Source: Polymorphum gilvum SL003B-26A1 (lineage in GTDB: Bacteria > Pseudomonadota > Alphaproteobacteria > Rhizobiales > Stappiaceae). Taken from it: a stretch of DNA of 64,000 bases. Shown one piece after another: positions 26,634 to 35,900 of the stretch (positions are counted from its first letter, which is position 1; every line of letters begins with the position of its first letter). The stretch spans positions 3,673,001 to 3,737,000 of the forward strand of contig NC_015259.1 in assembly GCF_000192745.1 (NCBI RefSeq), given 5' to 3'. The notes under the pieces are model-generated. The model did not search any database. It was given only the letters and a program-made list of their open reading frames with translations, and was not told where the DNA came from. A program made the position numbers and the translations under genes.

Positions 26634-26660
26634 GGCGGAACGGTCCGCCTCGTCCTCAGC
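26629..26660. terminator. Bidirectional hairpin between convergent genes
   Basis: GAGGCGGA (26632-26639) and TCCGCCTC (26644-26651) form a perfect 8-bp stem with a 4-nt loop, and the outer GCTGAGG/CCTCAGC arms extend it. It overlaps both stop codons. No T-tract, so efficiency is uncertain. Confidence 0.45.
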
Positions 26661-27186
26661 GCCGGTCGCGGAAGAAGTCCTTCAGAAGTTCCCCGGCCGG
26701 CCGCTCGCCGATGCCGGCATAGACCTCCGGCGCGTGGTGGCAGGTCGGGCTGGCGAAGAAGCGCACGCCGTGGTCGACGGCGCCGCCCTTCTCGTCGCCT
26801 GCGCCATAGTAGAGCCGGCGGATGCGGGCGAAGGAGATCGCGCCGGCGCACATCGGACAGGGCTCGAGCGTGACATAGAGGTCGCAGCCGGAAAGCCGCT
26901 GGGAGCCGAGCGCGGCGCAGGCGGCGCGGATGACTAGCATCTCGGCATGGGCGGTCGGGTCGTTCAGCTCGAGCGTGCGGTTGCCGTCGGCGGCGACGAC
27001 CCGGCCGTCGCACACGAGCACCGCGCCGACCGGCACCTCGCCGCGCGCGGCCGCGTTCCGGGCCTCGGCGAGCGCCAGGTCCATGAACGAGGTGACGCCG
27101 GCGGGGCCGGTTTCGGCCGGATGATCGGCCGGGCGGCCGGCAGGGGCGGCGGCCGGGCGACCTGAAGGCGGGGCGGGGTCGGGCAT
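26656..27186 (-). CDS. tadA: tRNA-specific adenosine deaminase TadA
   Basis: A 176-residue zinc deaminase that converts wobble adenosine 34 of tRNA-Arg(ACG) to inosine. Zinc and catalytic residues are present as HAE at 80-82 and PCPMC with Cys110 and Cys113. A Pro/Ala-rich N-terminal extension of about 30 residues precedes the domain. The ATG at 27186 has GGAGG six bases upstream, which fixes the start and excludes the much longer open frame running upstream. Divergent from the pseudouridine synthase gene. Confidence 0.95.
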   Translation of the reverse strand: MPDPAPPSGRPAAAPAGRPADHPAETGPAGVTSFMDLALAEARNAAARGEVPVGAVLVCDGRVVAADGNRTLELNDPTAHAEMLVIRAACAALGSQRLSGCDLYVTLEPCPMCAGAISFARIRRLYYGAGDEKGGAVDHGVRFFASPTCHHAPEVYAGIGERPAGELLKDFFRDRR

Positions 27187-27447
27187 CGGGTCCCTCCGGG
27201 TGATCGGGCGAGGGGTTATAGCGCGGATAGCCGCGACCGCGCACCCCTTGGCGGAACCTCGGCAGTCCTCTGGCAGTCCTCTGGCAGGTCTCCGGTGGGG
27301 CTCCGCGGGTCTCCGGCGGTTTTCCGGCCGGTTTGCGGTGGGATGTCGGACAGTCTTCGGATACAAGCGGGACACGAGAACGGAGGCCGGGCGGTCGCCG
27401 GAAAAACGCCGATTTGCGAACCGCTCCGGCTCTGCTATGACGCGGAC

Positions 27448-29136
27448 ATGACCGACAGGAAATCCCCCTCCCGGTCCCGCGGCAACAGCCCGCGCGGGCC
27501 CCGTACCGCATCCGGCTCGGCAGCCGCCAAGGGCGGCGCCAGAGGCGCCGGAGCGCCCAAGAATCGCAAGGAAAAACAAGGATCTGGCGCAAAGCCGCCA
27601 CGGCCGGAGGCGGGCACGCGCAAGCCCCGCCCGCAGCCCGCGCCGGCGACGGCGGCAGCCGATGGCGCGCCTTCCGGGCCCGACGCTATCCCCGCCCGCG
27701 ACGGCGAGCGCATAGCCAAGGTGATGGCGCGCGCCGGGCTCTGCTCGCGCCGCGACGCCGAGGCCTGGATCCTCGCCGGGCGCGTCGCCGTCAACGGCAA
27801 GATCTTGGAAAGCCCTGCCCTTACAGTGACTTACGACGACGAGATCGTGGTCGACGGGCAACCGCTGCCGCAGAAGGAACGCACCCGGCTGTGGCTTTAC
27901 CACAAGCCGCGCGGGCTGGTCACCACGGCCCGCGACCCGGAGGGGCGTCCGACGGTTTTCGACAGTCTTCCCAAGGACTTGCCACGGGTTCTTGCGGTCG
28001 GCCGGCTGGACATCAACACCGAGGGCCTGCTGCTTCTGACCAACGACGGCGGCCTGGCGCGGGTGCTGGAATTGCCCGCCACCGGCTGGCTGCGCCGCTA
28101 CCGGGTCCGCGCCTACGGAAAAATCGAGCAAAGTCAACTCGATAGCCTCGCCGACGGGATCGCCATCGACGGCATTCTCTACGGCACCATCGAGGCCGTT
28201 CTGGACAAGCAGCAGGGGGATAACGTCTGGCTGACGGTCGGCCTCAGGGAGGGCAAGAACCGCGAGGTCAAGCGCGTCCTGGAGCACCTCGGACTGTCCG
28301 TCAACCGCCTGATCCGACTGTCTTTCGGTCCGTTCCAGCTGGCCGACCTCGGCGAGGGCGAGGTCAGGGAGATCCGCGGCCGGGTGCTGCGCGACCAGCT
28401 GGGGGACAAGCTGGCGGAGGCCGCGGGGGCGGATTTCGAGGCGCCGGTCCTGACCCAGGCAGAACCAGACAAGCCCTTGAAGAAGAAAGAGAACATTCAG
28501 AAAAGTCGCGCCGGAGGCGAGTGGATGAGCGCCCGCGAGGGGGCGGCGGCGACGCGCACCGGCGGCCGCCGGAGCGCGTCCGACGAAGCGCCGGAAAGGC
28601 GCCGGAAAGGCGCCGGAAACCCTCCTGAGACCCGCCGACCTTCCGGCAAATCCCAGGACAGGCCCCAGGACCGGCCTCAGAAGGTGTCGCCGCGCAGCCG
28701 CTTCCGCCTGACCAGCGAACCGCGCCCGCGCTCCCGCGCGCCCGAACGCGACGAGGCCCCGCGCCCGCCGGCACGGCGGATCTGGAGCGAGGAGGGCCTG
28801 GTCGAGGACAAGCAGCAGGACACGCGGCTCGCCCGCAAGGCGAGGCCGGAGCGCACCGAGCGACCGGAGCCTCGCGACGAGCGGCGTCGGGAAGATCGGC
28901 CCCGGAGTGAGCGGCCCCGGAGCGAGCGGCCGTTCCGCGACCGAGCCGGCGGCGACGAGCGTCCGCCGCGCGGCGGACCGAAGGGTCCCGGGCGGGGCGG
29001 GGCAGGCAAGGGCCCGCGCACCGGACCCGGCAAAGGCCCGGGGCGGAGCGGCATGCGAAGCGAAGGCGGGGGCTCGGGTCGGGGCGGTGGGCACGGTCCC
29101 GGCCGGGGCGGCGGCAAGCCGCGCGGGCGGCCGTGA
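27448..29136 (+). CDS. rRNA pseudouridine synthase, RluB/RsuA type, with long disordered tail
   Basis: A 562-residue protein. Residues 1-84 are low-complexity and basic; an S4 RNA-binding domain (about 85-145, [22 protein letters not shown]) and the RsuA-family catalytic domain follow, with catalytic Asp188 in [13 protein letters not shown] and later [18 protein letters not shown]. It probably modifies the large-subunit rRNA near position 2605 as RluB does. The last 200 or so residues are an Arg/Gly/Pro/Glu-rich disordered tail, common in alphaproteobacterial members. Start at 27448 is preferred over 27295, which would add repeat-rich non-conserved sequence. Confidence 0.92.
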   Translation: MTDRKSPSRSRGNSPRGPRTASGSAAAKGGARGAGAPKNRKEKQGSGAKPPRPEAGTRKPRPQPAPATAAADGAPSGPDAIPARDGERIAKVMARAGLCSRRDAEAWILAGRVAVNGKILESPALTVTYDDEIVVDGQPLPQKERTRLWLYHKPRGLVTTARDPEGRPTVFDSLPKDLPRVLAVGRLDINTEGLLLLTNDGGLARVLELPATGWLRRYRVRAYGKIEQSQLDSLADGIAIDGILYGTIEAVLDKQQGDNVWLTVGLREGKNREVKRVLEHLGLSVNRLIRLSFGPFQLADLGEGEVREIRGRVLRDQLGDKLAEAAGADFEAPVLTQAEPDKPLKKKENIQKSRAGGEWMSAREGAAATRTGGRRSASDEAPERRRKGAGNPPETRRPSGKSQDRPQDRPQKVSPRSRFRLTSEPRPRSRAPERDEAPRPPARRIWSEEGLVEDKQQDTRLARKARPERTERPEPRDERRREDRPRSERPRSERPFRDRAGGDERPPRGGPKGPGRGGAGKGPRTGPGKGPGRSGMRSEGGGSGRGGGHGPGRGGGKPRGRP

Positions 29137-29175
29137 GGCACCTGCGGTGAGGGACGATTTCATGAGGACGGGTGC

Positions 29176-29730
29176 ATGAGGATCGTCGCGGGCCGGTTCA
29201 AGGGGGCCGCCCTTGCCGCGCCCAGGGGCGAGGCGACGCGGCCGACCAGCGACCGGCTGCGCGAGAGCGTGTTCAACATCCTGGTCCACGGCCTCGGCGT
29301 CGAACTGGACAGCGCGCGAGTGCTCGACCTGTTCGCCGGCACCGGCGCGCTCGGCTTCGAGGCGATCAGCCGCGGCGCGCGCCACGCCACCTTCGTCGAG
29401 GAAGGAGTGGAGGCGCGCGGCGTCATCCGCCGCAACATGGAAACGCTCGGCCTCAACGGCGTCGCCAAGATCCTGCGCCGCGACGCGACCCGGCTCGGCC
29501 CGGCCGGCACCATCGAGCCGTTCGACCTCGTGTTCGCCGACCCGCCCTACGGCAAGGGGCTCGGCGAAAGGGCGCTCGCCTCGGCGCGCGCCGGAGGCTG
29601 GCTGAAACCGGGCGCCGTCTGCGTGCTTGAGGAACGCGCCGGCGTCGCCATCGAGGTCCCCGAGGGCTTCACGGAACGCGACCGACGCACCGCCGGCGAC
29701 AGCCAGGTCCTGTTCCTGGAAGTCGCCTGA
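29176..29730 (+). CDS. rsmD: 16S rRNA (guanine(966)-N2)-methyltransferase RsmD
   Basis: A 184-residue Rossmann-fold methyltransferase. MRIVAGRFKG at the start, RPTSDRLRESVFNIL, the SAM loop VLDLFAGTGALGFEA and the catalytic motif FADPPYGKGL are all diagnostic of RsmD. It modifies G966 of 16S rRNA in the assembling small subunit. It follows the pseudouridine synthase by 39 bp on the same strand, a frequent pairing in Rhizobiales. Confidence 0.96.
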   Translation: MRIVAGRFKGAALAAPRGEATRPTSDRLRESVFNILVHGLGVELDSARVLDLFAGTGALGFEAISRGARHATFVEEGVEARGVIRRNMETLGLNGVAKILRRDATRLGPAGTIEPFDLVFADPPYGKGLGERALASARAGGWLKPGAVCVLEERAGVAIEVPEGFTERDRRTAGDSQVLFLEVA

Positions 29731-29746
29731 CCGGACGAACGGCCTC

Positions 29747-29792
29747 TTGACGATCTTTCATGTTCGAGAAATTATTCCGAATATGAAAGATC
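29747..29792 (+). promoter_or_regulatory. Promoter and operator overlapping the start codon of the XRE gene
   Basis: TTGACG (29747-29752) and ATTATT (29771-29776) are 18 bp apart, giving a predicted transcription start at about 29783, the A of the ATG. An inverted repeat, GATCTTTCATGTTCG (29752-29766) and CGAATATGAAAGATC (29778-29792), 15-bp arms with one mismatch, covers the same region. Confidence 0.6.
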
Positions 29793-30370
29793 CCTTGCCA
29801 GAACCCTCGCCCCTCGATCCCGCCCAGCTCGATCGCCAGATCGCCGACCGGCTGAAGGCGCTGCGCCTGCAGCGCGGCTGGTCGCTCGACGACCTCGCCC
29901 GGCTCAGCGGCGTCAGCCGGGCCAGCCTGTCGCGGCTGGAGAATGCCGAGGTCAGCGCCAGTGCGGCGACGCTCGGCCGCCTGTGCGCCGCCCACGGCAT
30001 GCCGCTGTCGCGGCTGATGTACCTGGTCGAGGAGGGCTTTGCGCCGCTGATACGATACAGCGACCAGCCGCTGTGGCGGGACCCGGAGACCGGCTTTCGC
30101 CGCCGCGCCGTGTCACCGCCGGCCCAGGCGCTCGCCGGCGAGGTGCTGGAGGGCAGCCTGCCGCCGGCAACGCGCATTTCCTACGAACGGCCGCCACGTC
30201 CGGGGCTGGAGCACCATCTCGTGCTGCTCGACGGCGCGCTTGCGGTCAGCCTGGACGGCACGCGCCACACGCTGTCTGCAGGCGACTGCCTGCGCTACCA
30301 GCTGTTCGGTTCCAGCCTGTTCGAGACGCCAGAGGACGCCGGCGCCCGCTATCTCCTGTTCCTTGTCTGA
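29783..30370 (+). CDS. XRE-family regulator with C-terminal cupin domain
   Basis: A 195-residue regulator: helix-turn-helix at about residues 20-70 (LKALRLQRGWSLDDLARLSGVSRASLSRLENAEVSASAATLGRL), then a cupin barrel (about 110-190, LEHHLVLLDGALAVSLDGTRHTLSAGDCLRY), the usual sensor domain of this family. No Shine-Dalgarno precedes the ATG; instead the predicted transcription start falls on it, so the mRNA is probably leaderless. The gene is likely autorepressed through the inverted repeat. It is followed after 13 bp by a GNAT gene. Confidence 0.9.
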   Translation: MKDPLPEPSPLDPAQLDRQIADRLKALRLQRGWSLDDLARLSGVSRASLSRLENAEVSASAATLGRLCAAHGMPLSRLMYLVEEGFAPLIRYSDQPLWRDPETGFRRRAVSPPAQALAGEVLEGSLPPATRISYERPPRPGLEHHLVLLDGALAVSLDGTRHTLSAGDCLRYQLFGSSLFETPEDAGARYLLFLV

Positions 30371-30383
30371 AGGTTCGACCGCC

Positions 30384-30926
30384 ATGCAAACGGCCTCCGG
30401 TCTTTCCTGGTCCCTGTCGCGGCTGACAGCCGACGCGCTCGAGGCGTCCGTCGACGACCTCGGCACCCTGCTGCACGCCTGCGTGCTCGCCGGCGCCAGC
30501 GTCGGCTTCGTGCTGCCGTTCCCACCGGAGGCCGCCGCCGCCTTCTGGCGCACGAAGGTGCTTCCGGGCGTCGCCCGCGGCGGCACGGTGCTGCTGGTCG
30601 CGCGCGAAGCGGGCCGCCTCGTCGGCACCGTCCAGCTCGACGCCGACACGCCGGCCAACCAGCCGCACCGGGCCGAGGTGAGAAAGCTGCTGGTGCATCC
30701 GGACGCCCGCCGCCGAGGCCTTGCCCGCACGCTGATGGCCGCCATCGAAGCGGAAGCGCGGGCGCTCGGCCGCAGCCTGCTCACGCTCGACACGCGCACC
30801 GGCGACGCCGCCGAGCCGCTCTACGCCTCGATGGGCTACAGCACCGCCGGCGTCATCCCCGGCTACTGCCTCGACGTCGACCGCACGCACCTCGATGCTA
30901 CCACTGTGATGTACAAGGGGATCTGA
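30384..30926 (+). CDS. GNAT family N-acetyltransferase
   Basis: A 180-residue GNAT enzyme with motif A seen as VRKLLVHPDARRRGLARTLMAAIEAEARALG and motif B as LLTLDTRTGDAAEPLYASMGYSTAGVIPGYCLD. It lies 13 bp after the XRE-cupin regulator, so the two form a small operon; the pairing suggests that the regulator controls the acetyltransferase in response to the acceptor or a related small molecule (inference). Confidence 0.9.
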   Translation: MQTASGLSWSLSRLTADALEASVDDLGTLLHACVLAGASVGFVLPFPPEAAAAFWRTKVLPGVARGGTVLLVAREAGRLVGTVQLDADTPANQPHRAEVRKLLVHPDARRRGLARTLMAAIEAEARALGRSLLTLDTRTGDAAEPLYASMGYSTAGVIPGYCLDVDRTHLDATTVMYKGI

Positions 30927-31074
30927 GGGCCACGCGGCCTTCTCGCGCCATGGGCGGAAGGTTCGGTGCGTGTCCTTCGAGGCGCCCGCTCGCGCAGGCT
31001 CCTCAGGACGGGGCCCGGAGGAACGCGCGGTTTCGCTTGAGCCGGACGGCCGGACGGCGTTTAGTCTGACGGCC

Positions 31075-32361
31075 ATGACGCCAGTGCCCTCTGCCCCGAC
31101 GCAGCCATCCCCCTTGCCACCGCCCACAACGCCGCCGCCCGGCGGCCTGAAGCGGAGGCTGACGCTGCCCTATGTGGTGCTCTACGGCCTCGGCGTGACC
31201 GTCGGCGCAGGCATCTACGTCCTGATCGGCGAAGTGATCGCGCGCGCCGGCGATCACGCGCCGGTGGCGTTCCTGATCTCCGGGCTGGTCATGTTGCTGC
31301 CGGCAGCGTGTTTCGCCGAACTGACCGGGCGGCTGCCCTATGCGGCAGCCGTAGCGCATTTCGTCGAGGCGGGCTTCGGCTCCAGACACCTGTTCCTGCT
31401 CGTCGGGCTGGCGGTGGTGGCGGTCGGCGTGGTCTCCTCGGCGGCGATCGCCCTCGGCGCGGCCGGGTATCTCGGCGAACTCGTCGACCTGCCGGCGCCG
31501 GTGCTCGCCGTGGCCGCGATCCTGACGACCGGCTGCGTCGCCGTGATCGGCATCCGTGAATCGGTTGCCATTGCCGGAGTGCTGACGCTCGTCGAGGTCG
31601 GCGGCCTCGCCGCCGTGGTCGCCGGTGCGCTGTGGGCGGGCGCGGACCTGCCGGCGCAGGCGCTGGCTTCACCTCCGCCGTCCGCCGATCCCGCGCTGTG
31701 GGGCGCGATCCTCGGCTCCAGCCTGATCGCCTTCTTCGCCTTCATCGGCTTCGAGGACATCGCCTCCATCGCCGAGGAGACGGTCGCGCCGCAGCGGACG
31801 CTGGCGCACGGCATCTTCCTGACGCTGGCGCTCACGCTGGTCATCTATTTCGCCGTGCTGCTGGCGGCGCTGGCCAGCGTGCCGCGGGAAGCCCTGACCG
31901 ACAGCACGGCACCGCTTGCCGAGGTATTCGCCCACACGACCGGCCTGTCGCCGGTGACGATCGCGCTGATCGCGGTCGTCGCCACGGTGAACGGCATCAT
32001 CGTCCAGATGATCATGGCCTCGCGGGTGCTGTACGGGCTGGCCGACCGCGGGGCGCTGCCGGGCGGCCTCGGCACGGCCCTTCGCGCGGTGCATCCGGCG
32101 ACCGGCACGCCGGTGCGGGCGACCGTCCTCGTCGTGGCTCTGGTCCTGGTCCTGGCGCTCGCCTTCCCGATCACGGGCCTGGCGGAGGGAACGTCGACGA
32201 TCACCCTGGTCGTGTTCATGCTGGCGGCGGCGGCGCTGATCCGCATCAAGCGGTCCGGCGTGCCGGCGCCTGAAGGCACGGTGGTGGTGCCGGGCTGGGT
32301 GCCCTGGGGCGCGATCCTCGCCTGCGGCGCGCTGCTGGTCGGCGGGCTCGCAGGCGGCTGA
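31075..32361 (+). CDS. APC family amino acid permease
   Basis: A 428-residue transporter with about 11-12 transmembrane segments. The first helix holds the unwound substrate-site motif GLGVTVGAGIYVLIG, and helix 6 carries SLIAFFAFIGFEDIASIAEE, both typical of the APC superfamily. A Pro-rich N-terminal tail (about 24 residues) is unusual but probably cytoplasmic. Substrate probably an amino acid; not decidable here. The 109 residues that an upstream extension would add are not conserved. Converges on a small membrane-protein gene. Confidence 0.92.
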   Translation: MTPVPSAPTQPSPLPPPTTPPPGGLKRRLTLPYVVLYGLGVTVGAGIYVLIGEVIARAGDHAPVAFLISGLVMLLPAACFAELTGRLPYAAAVAHFVEAGFGSRHLFLLVGLAVVAVGVVSSAAIALGAAGYLGELVDLPAPVLAVAAILTTGCVAVIGIRESVAIAGVLTLVEVGGLAAVVAGALWAGADLPAQALASPPPSADPALWGAILGSSLIAFFAFIGFEDIASIAEETVAPQRTLAHGIFLTLALTLVIYFAVLLAALASVPREALTDSTAPLAEVFAHTTGLSPVTIALIAVVATVNGIIVQMIMASRVLYGLADRGALPGGLGTALRAVHPATGTPVRATVLVVALVLVLALAFPITGLAEGTSTITLVVFMLAAAALIRIKRSGVPAPEGTVVVPGWVPWGAILACGALLVGGLAGG

Positions 32362-32367
32362 TCGCGC

Positions 32368-32640
32368 TCAGCCCCGGTCGACGCGACGGCGCGGCCGGGT
32401 GCGGCGCAGGACGCGCGAGAAGGATGCCGGCGCCCGCTCTTCCAGCCACAGCAACAGGCCGTCGAGGCGCAGCTTGCGGCGGCGGTGGCCGCGCAGCCAG
32501 CGCGTCGCCCCGCGGCTGGTGCCGAGGATCACCACCAGGCCCGCGGCCAGGAGCGGCACGCCGGTCGGGATCGGAGTCCACACGGTCAGCAGGCCGAGCA
32601 CGATCAGCACCGCCGCCAGCAGCCAGAACAGCACCCGCAT
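32368..32640 (-). CDS. Small two-helix membrane protein (PGPGW-like)
   Basis: A 90-residue protein with a continuous hydrophobic region at residues 3-45, including WTPIPTGVPLLAAGLVVILG, reminiscent of the PIPTG/PGPGW-type helix hairpin of small transmembrane proteins. A strongly basic C-terminus (RRRKLRLDG and RRTRPRRRVDRG) would lie in the cytoplasm. Function unknown. A short direct repeat, TCCGTGACGG twice at 32692-32712, lies upstream and may be regulatory. Confidence 0.65.
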   Translation of the reverse strand: MRVLFWLLAAVLIVLGLLTVWTPIPTGVPLLAAGLVVILGTSRGATRWLRGHRRRKLRLDGLLLWLEERAPASFSRVLRRTRPRRRVDRG

Positions 32641-32947
32641 CGCCGCACCGCCTCGTCCATCGGATGGGAACGCCAACCAGATGACACCGGATCCGTGACG
32701 GCTCCGTGACGGGGGCTGCACGTCCCCCAGAACAGCTGCGCTCGGCAACGAGCTTGGCCATGCGGCCGCGTCGACCAAGTATTCAATGCAGGCAGATACG
32801 AAGACACAAAGATGGTGCACCGCGATAAATTGCCGTTAGGTCAATATACGCGCCCGGATTGCCTTGTCCGCCCGATTATCGGGATACGGGAAATTAACAG
32901 GTCTTCCCCTAGCCTTGCCGGCGTGTGTTTCAAGTCGTGGTTGCCTG
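32641..32947. other. Intergenic region between small membrane protein and Amt fusion
   Basis: Holds two 11-bp-spaced copies of TCCGTGACGG (32692-32701, 32703-32712), a GGGGG/CCCCC hairpin (32711-32728) and a 13-bp near-palindrome CCCGATTATCGGG (32871-32883). I see no convincing sigma-70 or sigma-54 promoter for the downstream gene, and no small ORF. Confidence 0.4.
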
Positions 32948-35900
32948 ATGCCGAAGATTATCGGATTTCTCGCCGGTCTGACTTTGTCCCTTTTTCCATC
33001 GCTGTCCCACGCGGCGACGACCGCGACAGCTCTTCCAGTTCCGGGCCACAGCCTGGTCGAAGCGGGGCTGGAGCAACGACTGCAGCACTCGATGGACACG
33101 ATGTGGGTGCTGGTCGCAGCCGGCTTGGTGCTGCTGATGCAGGTCGGCTTCATGCTGCTCGAGGCCGGCCTGGTGCGCTCGAAGAACTCGATCAACGTCG
33201 CCCAGAAGAACCTGTTCGACTTCGCCTTCTCGGTGGTCACCTTCGCCGCCGTCGGTTTCATGTTCGCCTTCGGCGCCGCCAGCGGCTTCGGCATCGGCCT
33301 CGATTCCAGCCTGTTTCTGCTGTCGGAGCTCGATGCCTGGGGCTACGCGATATTCGCCTTCCAGGTGATGTTCTGCGGCACCGCAGCGACGATCGTGTCG
33401 GGCGCCGTGGCCGAGCGCATGAAGCTGCCGGCCTATGTCTGGAGTTCGGTGTTCACCGCCGGACTGATCTATCCGGTGTTCACCCACTGGGCCTGGGGCA
33501 ATCTGTTCGTCAAGGACAACGCCCCCTTCCTCGCCGACATGGGCTTCGTCGATTTCGCCGGCTCGACCGTGGTGCATGGCACCGGCGCCTGGATCGCGCT
33601 GGCGGCGTGCCTGGTCATCGGCCCGCGGCTCGGCCGGTTCGACCGCGAGCGCCGGCCGGTGCGCATTCAGGGCCACAGCGCGGTGCTGGCGACCAGCGGC
33701 GCGCTGCTCTTGTTCGTCGGCTGGATCGGCTTCAACGGCGGCTCGGCGCTCGGCGTGACCGCTGACCTCGGCTCGATCATCGCCAACACGGTGCTGGCGG
33801 CGGCGAGCGGCACGGCGGCGGGCTATTTCATCGGCGTGCGGCAGAACGGCTTCATCCTGCCGGAGAAGTCGATCTCCGGCCTGCTCGGCGGCCTGGTCGC
33901 GGTGACCGCGGGCTGCCAGGTGCTCGACACGGTCGGTGCGGTGGCGATCGGCCTCGTCGGCGGCGGCGCGGCGGTGTGGGTCAATCATGCGATCGAGAGG
34001 CACCTGCGCATCGACGACGCCGTCGGCGCGATCGGCGTGCACGGCATCGCCGGCCTCGCCGGCACGCTCGGCCTCGCCCTCCTCGCTCCTGCGGCAAACC
34101 TGCCGCTGGCGAGCCGGCTCGAGCAGCTGGGCGTGCAGGCGCTCGGCGCCGGGCTGAACTTCGTCTGGGCGTTCGGCATGGGCTTCCTGTTCCTGTCCCT
34201 GCTCGGCAGGGTGGTCGAACTGCGCATCTCGCCCGAACGCGAGGCGAGCGGCATGAACGAGACCGAGCACGGCACACGCCTCGGCATCGGCCATGTCGAG
34301 GAGGCGCTCGGCCGGCTGATCGAGGGCAAGGCCGACCTCAACCTTCGGCTTCCGGTTATTCCCGGCGACGACAGCGAGCGCCTGACCAGCATGTTCAACG
34401 CGCTGATGGACTCGATCCAGAACGAGGAACTGGCGCAGATCCAGGCGGCGGACGCGGCGCGCTCGCGCGAGGAGGCGGAGCGGCTGAGCGCGCTCGCCAA
34501 CGCGACCTTCGAGGCGATCGTGATCTCCGTGGACGGGCGCATCGTCGACGGCAACGCCGCGCTGGAGGATCTGCTCGGGCTGCCGATCACCAGGCTGAAG
34601 GGGCGCGATCTCAGCCACTTCCTCTCCCTCGACGACCGCGAGGAGTTGCTGAAGCACCTGGACGAAGCCGAGAGCCACCCGCGCGAGCTCACCGTGCTGC
34701 ACCAGGACGGCACGCCGGTCCCGGTCGAGATGCGCACGCGGATGATCTCCTACCGCGGCGTGCCTACCCGGGTGACGGCGGTCATCGACCTCAGGGAACG
34801 CAAGAAGGCGGAGGCGCAGATCCTGCACCTCGCCCAGCACGACCCGCTGACCGACCTGCCGAACCGGGCAGTGTTCAACAAGGAACTGGAGGCGGCGATC
34901 GACGAGGCCAGGGCGGCGGTCGCGTCGTCGGCGCTGCTGCTGATCGATCTCGACAGGTTCAAGGACATCAACGACCTGCACGGCCACCTGGTCGGCGACC
35001 GGGTGATTCGGGTGACCGCGGAGCGGCTGCGGCAGGGCAGCCGGCGCACCGATACGGTCGCCCGCCTGGGCGGCGACGAATTCGCCGTCATCCAGCGCAA
35101 CATCGACTTCGTCACCCAGGCCGAGGACATGGCCCACCGGCTGCTCGACAGGCTGTCGGCGCCGATCGACTGCGGCAACGGCCTGATCCTGCGGGCTGGC
35201 GCCAGCATCGGGATCTCGGTCATCCCAGCGCAGGGCGGCGGCGCCGAGACCATCGTCTCGAACGCCGACATCGCGCTCTACGAGGCCAAGCACAGGGGGC
35301 GCAACGCCTATTGCCTGTTCAAGGACGGCATGGGCGACCTCATGCGCCGGCGGCGCGAGTTGGAAGCCGATCTCGACATCGCGCTGGAAAAGGGGCAGTT
35401 CGAACTGCATTTCCAGCCGCGGCTGCAGATCAGCGACGCGCGCATCGCCTCCTACGAGGCGCTGATCCGCTGGAACCATCCGGACAAGGGCCTGATCAAC
35501 CCCGCCGACTTCATCCCGGTCGCGGAGGGCTCCGGCCAGATCCTCGGCATCGGCAAGTGGGTGCTCGACGAGGCGCTGACGGTCGCCGCACGCCACCTCG
35601 GCGAGGCCCGAATCAGCGTCAACGTCAGCCCGCTGCAGTTCCGCGAGAACGGCTTCGCCGACGCCGTCGAGGAAGCGATCGACCGGTCAGGCCTGCCGCC
35701 GAGCCGGCTCGAACTCGAGATTACCGAGAACCTGCTGATCGAGGACGACGCCCGTGCCTTGTCGATCCTCAGGAAGCTGAAGGCGAAGGGCATCCGCATC
35801 GCCCTCGACGATTTCGGCGTCGGCTATTCGTCGCTCGGCTACCTCAGCCGCTTCCCGTTCGACGCGATCAAGATCGACCGGTCCTTCGTCGTCGGCATCC

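Noticed and set aside
32755-32770. Sigma-54-like TTGGCCATGCGGCCGCG upstream of the Amt fusion
   Set aside because: Only the GG and GC positions agree; the rest does not match the -24/-12 consensus.
32930-35596. Minus-strand open frame opposite the Amt fusion
   Set aside because: Low-complexity shadow; the plus-strand frame has five recognisable domains.
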